Shown: positions 1-7,586, numbered from the stretch's first letter. The stretch: DNA of 10,682 nt from HGM11416 sp045596285 (GCA_045596285.1 JAZOCA010000119.1:1-10682); one strand, 5' to 3'. Notes: a model not told the origin generated them from the letters alone. Numbers and translations: made by a program.

Positions 1-58
1 ATTCTTACCTATCGCAAAACAGCAAGCTATCAAATTGTTAAAAAACAAAGCTAAATAA
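1..58 (+). CDS. possible 3' end of an upstream gene (partial)
   Basis: Frame 2 is open from the window edge to a TAA at 56-58 and would encode 18 residues ending in IKLLKNKAK, a lysine-rich helical-looking C-terminus. Frame 1 is also open to a TAA at 52-54, so the frame cannot be fixed from so short a stretch. Hairpins follow downstream, as expected after a gene end. No function can be assigned. Confidence 0.25.
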   Translation, partial: FLPIAKQQAIKLLKNKAK

Positions 59-82
59 ATTCCAATTTATCGAACTAAAAAC

Positions 83-112
83 GGGTGCAAAGCCTAATAG
101 GAAAATGCACCC
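83..112. repeat. inverted repeat GGGTGCA / TGCACCC
   Basis: A perfect 7-bp stem (83-89 with 106-112) encloses a 16-base loop, which itself contains CCT-aat-AGG (93-101) able to form a small inner stem. No T-run follows on the + strand, so it is not an obvious terminator. It may be a structured 3' end of the transcript entering from the left, or a small structured RNA element. Function unknown. Confidence 0.4.
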
Positions 113-174
113 ATAACACTAAAATTTGCACACATTGTAAAAATGGTATTAAAATTTTAGATTACTCACAAAAA

Positions 175-201
175 AAATCCTTAGGCTTATTCTAAGGATT
201 T
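175..201 (-). terminator. rho-independent terminator, strongest on the - strand
   Basis: A perfect 10-bp stem (AAATCCTTAG 175-184 with CTAAGGATTT 192-201) has a 7-base loop. Read on the - strand the stem runs straight into eight T residues, so it would stop leftward transcription. On the + strand only a broken T-rich tract follows. It is a second barrier behind the hairpin at 276-309 for leftward transcripts. Confidence 0.6.
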
Positions 202-275
202 ATTTATACAAGATTTTTTGAAGTTGGTGGAATATCAAATAGAGTACCGTACTTAAAATTTCTTATTACAAAAAC

Positions 276-309
276 AAACGACTGCAAATTTTAAAAATTG
301 CAGTCGTTT
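276..309. terminator. bidirectional rho-independent terminator
   Basis: A perfect 12-bp stem (AAACGACTGCAA 276-287 with TTGCAGTCGTTT 298-309) has a 10-base A/T loop. T-rich tracts follow on both strands: TTTTTATT on +, and GTTTGTTTTTG on -. It lies about 105 bp beyond the stop of the leftward dehydrogenase gene, which it most likely terminates. The remaining bases 59-413 hold this and two other hairpins and no convincing reading frame. Confidence 0.75.
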
Positions 310-413
310 TTATTCATTATAAGGTAGTGGTGTATCGCCAAGTAATTTGTTTTTAGAGTATATCGCATAAAAACTAAAATCGAAATTTTAACTTATAATA
401 AATTGACGTTTAT

Positions 414-1241
414 TTACTTTTGCGAATTAAATACGTTTTCAAATAACGAAATACCGCTTTTCTTTAGTACCCAACCGATAATGCGCGGGGTTAGGCGTGG
501 GAATATTCTTGCAAAAAAGTCCATAAGTTTAGCATCAAAACCAAGTACTATACGTTTTCTTTTTCTTGTGATTTTTTTAATTAACTTGCGAACTATTTTT
601 TCCGGGGAAGAGCAAACCAACGATAATAAAGAATTTTCTTTTTCACTAAGTTTCTTTTGCGAACGAAAAATATCAGTTTTAGCAAAACCGGGGCAAACGA
701 TTGCAACGTACCTATTTTTGTTTTCAAGAATCAAACTTTCGGTAAAACTCTTTAGAGCAGATTTAGAAGCAGAGTATGCTCCCGTTCCGCATACGGTACA
801 TAGCGCAGCAGAACTGGAAATATTGATAATCGCGCTATAGGCGGACTTTTTTAATATATTTTCAAGTGCTTTAACAGCGTATACGGTTGCAAAAAAGTTA
901 ATATTCATAACATTAATAACTTCATCTGCGCTATACTTATCAATCGTAGAAAAGGGTGGTAAAATTCCCGCGTTGTTAATTAAAATATCAATTATTTCGC
1001 CCTTTTGGTTTAAAAGCTTAGCAAGTTCTTCCCATTTTGTTTGATCGCTTACGTCAAACGGATAATAAGAAAAATTATCCCCAAGTTCTTGCTTAAGAGA
1101 TTCTAATTTGCTTTGAGTGCGAGCAATGCCTATAACTTTGCAACGGTATTTTTTAACCAACGTAGTTGCTAAAATTTTACCAAAGCCAGAACTTGCGCCT
1201 GTTATAATTACATTTTTATCGTATAGCCAACTTTTTTTCAT
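414..1241 (-). CDS. short-chain dehydrogenase/reductase (SDR), NAD(P)-dependent
   Basis: A 275-residue classical SDR oxidoreductase, a Rossmann-fold enzyme that moves hydride between NAD(P)H and a carbonyl or alcohol. Motifs in order are the cofactor loop TGASSGFG (14-21), NNAG (89-92), the catalytic Ser about residue 143 in ISSSA, and YSASK (156-160) supplying catalytic Tyr156 and Lys160, followed by PGF (184-186). Classical SDRs are usually about 250 residues. The extra C-terminal part (about 216-275) is basic (KKITRKRKR), then amphipathic, as in acyl-chain or membrane-associated SDRs, but the substrate cannot be read from sequence. The ATG at 1241 is the only possible start: an in-frame stop lies 15 bases upstream with no other start codon between, and the cofactor motif begins by residue 11. 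There is no Shine-Dalgarno sequence. It is divergent from lon and is a single-gene unit. Confidence 0.9.
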   Translation of the reverse strand: MKKSWLYDKNVIITGASSGFGKILATTLVKKYRCKVIGIARTQSKLESLKQELGDNFSYYPFDVSDQTKWEELAKLLNQKGEIIDILINNAGILPPFSTIDKYSADEVINVMNINFFATVYAVKALENILKKSAYSAIINISSSAALCTVCGTGAYSASKSALKSFTESLILENKNRYVAIVCPGFAKTDIFRSQKKLSEKENSLLSLVCSSPEKIVRKLIKKITRKRKRIVLGFDAKLMDFFARIFPRLTPRIIGWVLKKSGISLFENVFNSQK

Positions 1242-1250
1242 AACGTAAGA

Positions 1251-1279
1251 ATTGTATCACATTTGCAAAAATATTTCAA
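1251..1279 (-). promoter_or_regulatory. SDR promoter, placed for a nearly leaderless mRNA
   Basis: Read on the - strand: TTGAAA (1279-1274), a 17-bp spacer, then TACAAT (1256-1251) preceded by TGA, an extended -10. Only 9 bases separate the -10 box from the ATG, so transcription should start about 3 bases before the codon. This matches the missing ribosome binding site. The boxes are seen directly; the start point is inferred. Confidence 0.65.
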
Positions 1280-1370
1280 GACATTTGAATATTTATATAA
1301 TAATTTGTTCAAAATCACAACGCGAAAGCAAGAAGAAAAATAGTAGTTTATTTTATAAAAATAAAGTGTT

Positions 1371-1384
1371 AGAAAGCGCTTGCA
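1371..1384. promoter_or_regulatory. cre-like operator overlapping the lon -35 box
   Basis: AGAAAGCGCTTGCA fits the CcpA catabolite-repression consensus TGNAANCGNTNNCA at every fixed position except the first base. It contains the perfect palindrome AAGCGCTT (1374-1381) and covers the lon -35 hexamer, where a bound protein would block transcription. The match could be chance in AT-rich DNA, and lon is not a usual CcpA target. Confidence 0.3.
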
Positions 1385-1408
1385 ATTTTAGCAAATATAT
1401 TGTATAAT
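1380..1408 (+). promoter_or_regulatory. sigma-A-type promoter of lon-engB
   Basis: TTGCAA (1380-1385), an exact 17-bp spacer and a perfect TATAAT (1403-1408). Transcription should start near 1415, giving a leader of about 62 bases before the lon ATG. No CIRCE element and no tandem CtsR heptads (GGTCAAA type) were seen around it, so the common Firmicutes heat-shock operators appear absent. Confidence 0.75.
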
Positions 1409-1476
1409 ACTAAAACATAAAAAATTAAACGTAAGGGTATAGAAAGCCTTAGGTAAATTAATAGATAGGTAAAAGT

Positions 1477-3894
1477 ATGTCAGAAATCTTAAAAGAACAA
1501 CAAGCGGAAATTAAAAAGACGGCTTCAGCTTCAGGCGAAGGCGGAAAGTCAGTTGGTCTAACTTCCGAAATTCCCGCGTCAATTATCGCAGAAAGCGAAA
1601 ATTCATTACCCATGGTAGCCATGAAAGGGCTTGTAATATTCCCAAATATTGCAACTTCTTTTAACGTAGGTCGCCCAAAATCTTTGGCGGCGCTTAATCG
1701 CGCGCAAGAAAGCACTAAAAATATATTTTTAGTTACGCAAAGGGATAGAAGTATAGACGATCCAAACCCTCAAGATATATACACGGTTGGCGTTGTTTGT
1801 AAAATTAAAAGAATGTTCCACTTCGAAGGAAACGTAAGCGTTCATATCGAAGGACTTTACCGTGCAAAAATAACCGAATACGTAACCACCGAAGAATATT
1901 TTTCGGTTAAAGTTGCTCCCTATGAAAGTATTTATGACGATGGGGCAGAACTTACCGCGTGCATGAAATTAGTGCGTGAAAAATTCCGCGCACTAGCGCC
2001 CTCTTCAGATGACGGAAAGGATAAATTAGAGCGCATTTTTGCCGTTGAAGATCCAGACGTTTTTATCAATATTGCGACCTTCCGTTCTGAAATTAGCGAA
2101 GAAGAAAAGCAAATGATTTTGCAAACAAGAAGCGTAACCGAAAGAGCAGAACAATTTTTAACGGCGTTATCTGCGCAAGAAGAGATCGTTGAAGCGGGTA
2201 AAAGAATAAGCGAAAGAGTAAGAAAAAACGTAGAAAAAGGTCAAAAAGAATATTATCTGCGTGAACAAATTCGCGCAATACATCAAGAACTTGGGGACGA
2301 CGAAAACGAAAAAGACGAACTAAAAAATGCAATTTTAAACAAAAATCTTCCTAAAGAAGTAGAAGAAAAGGCGTTAAAAGAACTTTCTAGAATGTCTAAA
2401 ATGAACCCCAGTTCGCCCGATTACACCGTTTTACGCGGGTATTTAGACTGGATTTTGGATTTACCTTTTTCTGAACGCACGTCAGACGACACTACGATAA
2501 AGCAAGCGAAAGAAATTTTGGATGCAGATCATTTTGGTTTAGAAAAAGTAAAGAGCAGAATTATAGAACATCTTGCCGTTATTAAACTTAAAGGCAAAAT
2601 AAGCGGGTCTATTATTTGCTTAGTAGGCCCTCCAGGAGTTGGGAAGACTTCTGTTGCATCATCAATCGCGCGCGCAACTGGTAGAAAATTCGTTCGTATG
2701 AGTCTTGGCGGTGTAAAAGACGAAGCAGAAGTAAGGGGGCACAGAAAAACTTATATCGGCGCAATGCCTGGTAGAATTATTTACGGTTTAAAGAATGCGG
2801 GTAGTTCTAACCCCGTTTTCTTGCTTGACGAAATAGATAAAATCTCTTCCGATATGCGTGGAGATCCAGCAAGCGCTTTATTAGAAGTATTAGATCCCGA
2901 ACAAAACGCAACGTTCCGCGATAGATATTTAGAAGTGCCTTACGATCTTTCTGACGTTTTATTTATAACCACGGCAAATACGCTTGATACCATTCCCGCT
3001 CCGCTATTAGATAGAATGGAAGTAATTGAACTTTCAGGTTATACTCGCGAAGAAAAATATGAAATTGCAAAGCGTTATTTAGTGCCTAAAAAACTAAAGG
3101 AAAACGGCGTTGAAGTAAATCGCGTTAAGTTTGATGAAAGTGCCGTTTACGCGGTTATAGATGGATATACGCGTGAAGCAGGCGTTAGAAATTTAGAAAG
3201 AGAAATCGGTTCTATTTGCCGTAAAATCGCTTGCGATATCGCTTTAAACGGCGGTAAGAAAAAGTACACGGTAAATCAGGCTAGCGTAGAAAAATACCTA
3301 GGCGTTAAAAAGTTTGGAATAGAAGAAGAAACTTTCGAAAACGAAGTGGGCTCTGCAACCGGTCTTGCTTGGACTGCTGTTGGCGGAACTACGCTTACCA
3401 TTGAAGTTAGTCTTGTTCCCGGCAAGGGCGAAATCCTATTAACAGGTAAGCTTGGCGACGTTATGAAGGAAAGCGCAAGGGCTGCAATAAGCTTTATTCA
3501 TGCAAATTGCTATAAGTACGGCATAGATGAAAGTTTATTCTCTACAAGAAATATTCACGTACACGTACCCGAAGGCGCAACACCAAAAGACGGGCCTTCT
3601 GCAGGCATCACGATGGCAACGGCTTTATGTTCTGCGTTTACTGGCAAGCAAGTTAACAAAAATATTGCAATGACGGGCGAAATAACACTTCGCGGTAAAG
3701 TTTTAGCGATAGGTGGTTTAAAAGAAAAGGCGTTGGCTGCATATCGCGTCGGTATACGCAAGGTTATTATTCCTAAAGCAAACGTTAAAGACCTTGAAGA
3801 AATTCCCGAAGAAATTCGCAGTCAAATTCAATTTATCCCCGTATCTGACGTATCGACCGTATTTGAAGAAGTTATCGTCGGCATAAAAGGGTAG
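1477..3894 (+). CDS. lon: ATP-dependent protease Lon (LonA type)
   Basis: A cytoplasmic AAA+ serine protease that unfolds and degrades damaged and short-lived regulatory proteins. It has 805 residues and the full LonA layout: an N-terminal substrate-binding domain (from about 44, LPMVAMKGLVIFP), a coiled-coil linker (about 215-300), the AAA+ module with Walker A GPPGVGKT (384-391) and Walker B LLDEID (449-454), then the protease domain with catalytic Ser708 in DGPSAG and Lys751 in GLKEKALAA. The 43-residue Ser-Lys spacing equals that of E. coli Lon (679/722). About 40 polar residues precede the conserved N-terminal domain, somewhat more than is usual. The ATG at 1477 has only a weak site (ATAGGT) 7 bases upstream but is the first in-frame ATG after the promoter. 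It is followed by engB 13 bp downstream, the classic Firmicutes pair. No clpX or lonB lies upstream. Confidence 0.98.
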   Translation: MSEILKEQQAEIKKTASASGEGGKSVGLTSEIPASIIAESENSLPMVAMKGLVIFPNIATSFNVGRPKSLAALNRAQESTKNIFLVTQRDRSIDDPNPQDIYTVGVVCKIKRMFHFEGNVSVHIEGLYRAKITEYVTTEEYFSVKVAPYESIYDDGAELTACMKLVREKFRALAPSSDDGKDKLERIFAVEDPDVFINIATFRSEISEEEKQMILQTRSVTERAEQFLTALSAQEEIVEAGKRISERVRKNVEKGQKEYYLREQIRAIHQELGDDENEKDELKNAILNKNLPKEVEEKALKELSRMSKMNPSSPDYTVLRGYLDWILDLPFSERTSDDTTIKQAKEILDADHFGLEKVKSRIIEHLAVIKLKGKISGSIICLVGPPGVGKTSVASSIARATGRKFVRMSLGGVKDEAEVRGHRKTYIGAMPGRIIYGLKNAGSSNPVFLLDEIDKISSDMRGDPASALLEVLDPEQNATFRDRYLEVPYDLSDVLFITTANTLDTIPAPLLDRMEVIELSGYTREEKYEIAKRYLVPKKLKENGVEVNRVKFDESAVYAVIDGYTREAGVRNLEREIGSICRKIACDIALNGGKKKYTVNQASVEKYLGVKKFGIEEETFENEVGSATGLAWTAVGGTTLTIEVSLVPGKGEILLTGKLGDVMKESARAAISFIHANCYKYGIDESLFSTRNIHVHVPEGATPKDGPSAGITMATALCSAFTGKQVNKNIAMTGEITLRGKVLAIGGLKEKALAAYRVGIRKVIIPKANVKDLEEIPEEIRSQIQFIPVSDVSTVFEEVIVGIKG

Positions 3895-3907
3895 GTTAAG
3901 GAAAATT

Positions 3908-4567
3908 ATGATAATAAAAAACGCTGAATTTATAAAATCTGCAGCAGATAAAAAGGGGTTTATGACCTTTGATAAGCCCATTATAGCCGTTTGCGGAAGA
4001 AGTAACGTGGGAAAAAGTTCCTTTATCAATATGCTTTCTAACCGCAAAAAACTTGCGCGGACTTCGCGCGAACCTGGAAGAACACGCCTTGTAAACTATT
4101 TTGATTTTGGTGAGTTCGTTATAGCCGATTTACCAGGCTACGGCTTTGCTCAAGTTTCTAAAGGCGAAAAATTAAAATGGGCAAAAACCATAGAAAATTT
4201 CTTTGCTTTGCGTGAACACGTAGATCATGCGTTTTTGCTTTTAGATTTACGCCGAGAGCCAAACGCAGACGACATAGATTTTATAAACTACTTAAATCAC
4301 TATATTATACCTTTTACAGTAATCTGCACTAAAAGCGATAAGTTTGCAAAAACCAAAATAAAACCTGCCGTTAAAGCTATTGCGGATAGGCTTGCTCTTG
4401 GCGAAGATAATCTTATTGCCGTTTCAAATGAAAATTCATACGGAAAAGAAAAGGTTTTAATGCGCCTTGATAAAATAATGGAAGCATATCAAATAATGCA
4501 AGAAAATTCGCTTGATGATGCTGATGAATCTATGAGTGAAGAAAGTGATGAAGATGCCGATAATTGA
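3908..4567 (+). CDS. engB: ribosome biogenesis GTPase EngB (YsxC/YihA)
   Basis: A small TRAFAC-class GTPase needed for late assembly of the 50S ribosomal subunit and usually essential. The G motifs are complete: G1 GRSNVGKSS (30-38), G2 threonine in PGRTRLVN (Thr59), G3 DLPGYG (74-79), G4 TKSD (141-144) and a G5-like SNENSYG (173-179). The start has AAGGA (3898-3902) five bases upstream, and only 13 bp separate it from the lon stop, so it is almost certainly co-transcribed with lon. At 219 residues it is about 20 longer than typical; the excess is an acidic tail (about 199-219, rich in D, E and S). Such tails occur sporadically and have no known role here. A strong terminator lies about 46 bp past the TGA stop. 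Confidence 0.97.
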   Translation: MIIKNAEFIKSAADKKGFMTFDKPIIAVCGRSNVGKSSFINMLSNRKKLARTSREPGRTRLVNYFDFGEFVIADLPGYGFAQVSKGEKLKWAKTIENFFALREHVDHAFLLLDLRREPNADDIDFINYLNHYIIPFTVICTKSDKFAKTKIKPAVKAIADRLALGEDNLIAVSNENSYGKEKVLMRLDKIMEAYQIMQENSLDDADESMSEESDEDADN

Positions 4568-4613
4568 CCTATAGGCTAACTTATTACATAAAAAAATAAT
4601 ATAAATACAAACA

Positions 4614-4649
4614 AAAAAGCGTTTGAATGGAAAAATTCAAACGCTTTTT
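4614..4649. terminator. bidirectional terminator between convergent engB and VirD4-like genes
   Basis: A perfect 15-bp stem (4614-4628 with 4635-4649, core GCGTTTGAAT / ATTCAAACGC) has a GGAAAA loop. T-rich tracts follow on both strands (TTTTTATTTTTT on +, CGCTTTTTTG on -). It should end lon-engB from the left and the VirD4-like operon from the right. A weaker hairpin, TTGCC-8-GGCAA (4717-4734), sits between it and the VirD4-like stop codon. Nothing else is visible in 4568-4739. Confidence 0.85.
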
Positions 4650-4739
4650 ATTTTTTATAAAAGCAATACGAAATAAAAACAACAAAATGTGTGATAATCG
4701 CCTTATATCGCTACTTTTGCCCGTATAAAGGCAATTTTA

Positions 4740-6542
4740 TCACCAATCTTCACTTTGATTTTCTTTTTTTAATGGGGGATAGGTGTATTTAGAACTACTG
4801 AATGAATCAATATACATCTTAGCGCAAGTTTTTAAACCGTCGGATTCTTCAAAATATTTAAAGTCGCCGTTGCGCGCTGCGATATAACTTCTAACGAATT
4901 GAGAAGTTATAACTGGCATATAAAGTCTTTTTACGTACATTTCGCCCGGTTTAATAAGGTCAAGACTACTAACGGGAATAAGCGGAACTTCACATATGCC
5001 GTTATTGCCAGAAACTAATTTAGAATCTAAAGTAGGAATAAATCTTTTACCGCATTCTTCGGCAAAAATTTCTTTCGTTTGGCGGTTTTGCGCGCCAAGG
5101 AAAATTTGAGCGTTACAGTTATCGCGAATAATTACCGAGCGATCGGGATTATAAACGTGGTCTATTTGCTTGTAAGATTGAACTACAATGTGAAACCAAA
5201 TATTTCTTGAGCGAGCGGTAGAGATTTTGTTTTCAAAATCCTTAATCATGGGGATATTGCCAAATTCGTCTAATAAGAAGTGTAAAGCCACTGGGTTGCG
5301 CGTTCTTTCAGCCTTTTCCAAAGCCTTTCTGTAAAGCCAGTCAATAAATAAACCTGCAACTTGGAAATCGCTTTTTTCGTAGTCACGCGTTACGATAAAG
5401 ATAGCAAAGTTTTTATCGCCAATAGCGTCTATATCAACGGTATTACCGGTGGTTAATGCGATAATATGCGCTTGAACCCAATCTTTAAAAGCGCCGTCAA
5501 AAACACCGCAATAACTTCTCATAGTGTTGGGCGCGTTATCAAGTGCGGTAAGCATCATAGAAACGGTTTCAGGTTTTTTATCTTTTACAAGGGGATGGTT
5601 GATAAGTTTATTAGAATCGTTTAAAACCCAGTTTCTTAAAGTAAGATAGTATTCTTGAAGAGTTTTAATAGTCATCATATCGCGTGTGAATCCGCTACCT
5701 TCTTTAACTGCGTCTTCAAGCATGCAATACATAATACCTTTTATAAGGCTTTGTGCGCCGTATTCCCAAGATGCGTCTTTAGTGTTCTGAACGGTTATAA
5801 ACATATTTGCAAGTTCGTTAACCAAACTTGAAATTTCGGCGTTTAAGAAATCTCGTTGAGAATTCAAAAACGTATCTAAAAGTTCTCCGTTAGGGAATGC
5901 TTTTCCGTCGTAATAACAGTACACTTCGCCGTAATCTTTTTCAGGTGCAACCAAAATACAGTCAGCGCCTGGTTTGCCTTTACGGTATTCAATACCTACT
6001 CCTATATCAAGCAACTTCATTTGAAGTTCATAAAGTTCGCTTAGGGGATTCCATCTGTCAGAATGGCTTAAATCCTTAAAGTTGATAATAAAAAGTTCAT
6101 ATCCGTTATCTTTAAGGTGTTTTGCGTTTCTATCAAAAAGTTCACCTTTAGGGTCGGTAATAAAAAGATTACATTTATTTTTTTGTGAAGAAATTGCGCG
6201 AAGTTGTGGTTCAACACAGCCCGTCGTTTTACCGCTACCGGTAGTACCAACGTAAAGTTCGTGGAATTTGGGTAAGTAGTAGTAACGAAGATCACAATTG
6301 CGTTGTTCTTCTGGGCTAAGCGTTAAAAATTCTTCTAAAGAGCGCGTTTCTCCATCTTTGGTAACGTAGTCGCTTGCAAAGGGATAGCCAGACATTTCTG
6401 TATTAGGTAAGTCCTTGTATAGCACGGTTTTCACACCATAAGAGCCAACTATATCCGCGTAATTTACCTTTTTACCGCATTCCAGATATTCTTCAATATA
6501 GGCGTTTCTTATTCTATCTGTAATAGAGATATTTTTATTCAT
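4740..6542 (-). CDS. VirD4/TraG-family coupling ATPase lacking a membrane anchor
   Basis: A P-loop ATPase of the type IV coupling protein family, which in conjugation docks DNA-protein substrates at the secretion channel. Seen in the 600-residue product: Walker A GTTGSGKTT (99-107, Lys105), the family motif DPKGEL (130-135), Walker B LLDEFG (423-428), and the TraM-recognition-type stretch DFENKISTARSRNIWFHIV (435-453) with QSYKQI (455-460) and the sensor-like DNCNAQIFLG (474-483). Typical VirD4/TraG proteins start with one or two transmembrane helices; here the N-terminus is polar and soluble. I chose the ATG at 6542 because AAAGGGG lies 8 bases upstream; a GTG at 6551 would add three residues but would overlap that site. 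The gene follows the Sel1-like gene by 17 bp, an operon. No relaxase, VirB4 or other secretion genes are nearby, so a conjugative role is unsupported. Its cargo is unknown. Confidence 0.88.
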   Translation of the reverse strand: MNKNISITDRIRNAYIEEYLECGKKVNYADIVGSYGVKTVLYKDLPNTEMSGYPFASDYVTKDGETRSLEEFLTLSPEEQRNCDLRYYYLPKFHELYVGTTGSGKTTGCVEPQLRAISSQKNKCNLFITDPKGELFDRNAKHLKDNGYELFIINFKDLSHSDRWNPLSELYELQMKLLDIGVGIEYRKGKPGADCILVAPEKDYGEVYCYYDGKAFPNGELLDTFLNSQRDFLNAEISSLVNELANMFITVQNTKDASWEYGAQSLIKGIMYCMLEDAVKEGSGFTRDMMTIKTLQEYYLTLRNWVLNDSNKLINHPLVKDKKPETVSMMLTALDNAPNTMRSYCGVFDGAFKDWVQAHIIALTTGNTVDIDAIGDKNFAIFIVTRDYEKSDFQVAGLFIDWLYRKALEKAERTRNPVALHFLLDEFGNIPMIKDFENKISTARSRNIWFHIVVQSYKQIDHVYNPDRSVIIRDNCNAQIFLGAQNRQTKEIFAEECGKRFIPTLDSKLVSGNNGICEVPLIPVSSLDLIKPGEMYVKRLYMPVITSQFVRSYIAARNGDFKYFEESDGLKTCAKMYIDSFSSSKYTYPPLKKENQSEDW

Positions 6543-6559
6543 ATCGTGCACCCCTTTAA

Positions 6560-7468
6560 TTATCTAAACCCAATTTTTTTTGTGGGTTTGCATGCGGAAT
6601 TAGTAACGTCTTTCCATTCCTTTCTTTCATAATTATTTATGTAATACATGCGTTTGTAATAATCTAATTCATTAGACAAAACGGCTTCCATAAAAGAATA
6701 GTCTATATCGTGGCGATTATAGGCAAAAACGATATCTTGTAAAATAGAGGAAAGATAAACGTAATAGGTAACCGCTTCGTTACAGTAATTTTTCTTATCT
6801 TCTTCAGGAACTACGGTATAGCCCGAATGTAAATATTTTTGCGCTAAAGAAGCAGTTTGGTCAAAGATTTTAGCGTGTTCTTCGTCACCTTTAAGTTTAA
6901 GAACGTGAACTAAAATTTTAAGTGAAGGAATATCCCCCCAAAAAGCCCCGCGAATAAGTCTATTCAAACTTTCTTCGTAGTTGAGTTCCGTACCTATTCC
7001 AAGCGCCAACAAAATACCCATTTGACGATTTGCGAAAAGATTACCCCCTGCGGAAGCGCGTTTGATTTCTTCATATCTAACGCAAGCGTTATAAGAAAAA
7101 TAGTGGGTATAATCAAACCAGTCTGGATTAATACATGGAACGTTAGATTTAGCTAATCTTTCAAGGGCGGAAATAACGTTACATTTTATATCTTCCAAAA
7201 CGTCTAAATCGCAAAGTTTGCTATTAAAATTTCTTTCGCTGTAAACGGCGTTTTTATCAACCACCAAGCTGATGGGAGAAAGGCTTTTATAAATAGCCGT
7301 TTTGCAGTTTTCAAGGGTGTTTTCGTCAAGCCCGTAGGAATCGCCGATCAATTTAATAATTTTATCGCAATCTTGCTTAAAAGAACCGCTTGGGGTATTA
7401 GACATTAACATCGTAGCCGTCAACATTGTGTAAAAGGCTTCGTAATTTTTAAAAATACTGTTTAGCAC
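6560..7468 (-). CDS. unknown protein with a Sel1-like repeat
   Basis: A 302-residue protein I do not recognise as a named family. Residues about 136-182 match one Sel1-like repeat (a TPR relative used for protein-protein contacts): a helix with A-GGNLFANRQMGILLALG, then IGTELNYEESLNRLIRGAFWGD, close to the pattern LG-LY--G-GV--DYEKA--W--KAA--GD. The rest is predicted helical, with a Tyr-rich C-terminal part (about 228-282) and no signal peptide or clear membrane span. The start is GTG at 7468, with GGAG 7 bases upstream and a promoter just before that. It is the first gene of a two-gene operon with the VirD4-like ATPase, for which it may be an adaptor or partner; this is inferred from position only. 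Confidence 0.8.
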   Translation of the reverse strand: MLNSIFKNYEAFYTMLTATMLMSNTPSGSFKQDCDKIIKLIGDSYGLDENTLENCKTAIYKSLSPISLVVDKNAVYSERNFNSKLCDLDVLEDIKCNVISALERLAKSNVPCINPDWFDYTHYFSYNACVRYEEIKRASAGGNLFANRQMGILLALGIGTELNYEESLNRLIRGAFWGDIPSLKILVHVLKLKGDEEHAKIFDQTASLAQKYLHSGYTVVPEEDKKNYCNEAVTYYVYLSSILQDIVFAYNRHDIDYSFMEAVLSNELDYYKRMYYINNYERKEWKDVTNSACKPTKKIGFR

Positions 7469-7500
7469 AATAGTTCTCCAAAATGGTTTAATACCTAAAA

Positions 7501-7529
7501 AGTATACACAATAAAATAAATTTTGTCAA
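7501..7529 (-). promoter_or_regulatory. promoter of the Sel1-like/VirD4-like operon
   Basis: Read on the - strand: a perfect TTGACA (7529-7524), a 17-bp spacer, then TATACT (7506-7501). Transcription should start near 7494 and give a leader of about 25 bases that carries the GGAG site. The near-consensus match suggests high basal strength. It stands back to back with the Clp promoter, with 18 bp between the -35 boxes. Confidence 0.75.
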
Positions 7530-7547
7530 CAAATGTTTAATATAAAA

Positions 7548-7577
7548 TTGACTTAACTCTTCAAAGTGTGATATATT
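7548..7577 (+). promoter_or_regulatory. promoter of the ClpP-like operon
   Basis: TTGACT (7548-7553), an 18-bp spacer and TATATT (7572-7577) preceded by TGA, which makes an extended -10. Start of transcription is expected near 7584, giving a leader of about 70 bases. The two divergent -35 boxes form the short inverted repeat GTCAA / TTGAC (7525-7529 and 7548-7552), so one regulator bound between them could control both operons. Confidence 0.7.
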
Positions 7578-7586
7578 ATTATATAT

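Noticed and set aside
83..112. GCAAAGCC element suggesting a cyclic di-GMP (GEMM-I) riboswitch
   Set aside because: Only this short string matches. The second stem with its tetraloop receptor and the conserved junction bases of GEMM-I are absent, and no gene follows in the right orientation.
403..840. Open frame of 145 codons on the + strand
   Set aside because: It lies wholly opposite the dehydrogenase gene, whose frame carries all SDR motifs. The + strand product shows no family signature and has no ribosome site.
1360..1476. CIRCE or CtsR operator upstream of lon
   Set aside because: There is no TTAGCACTC-N9-GAGTGCTAA arrangement and no tandem GGTCAAA heptads. The TTGC-N7-GCAA repeat at 1380-1394 is too short to count.
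4740..7468. A conjugative element or integrative plasmid fragment, suggested by the VirD4-like gene
   Set aside because: No relaxase, integrase, VirB4, transfer origin, direct-repeat ends or tRNA target were seen in the window. The wider neighbourhood cannot be judged from here.
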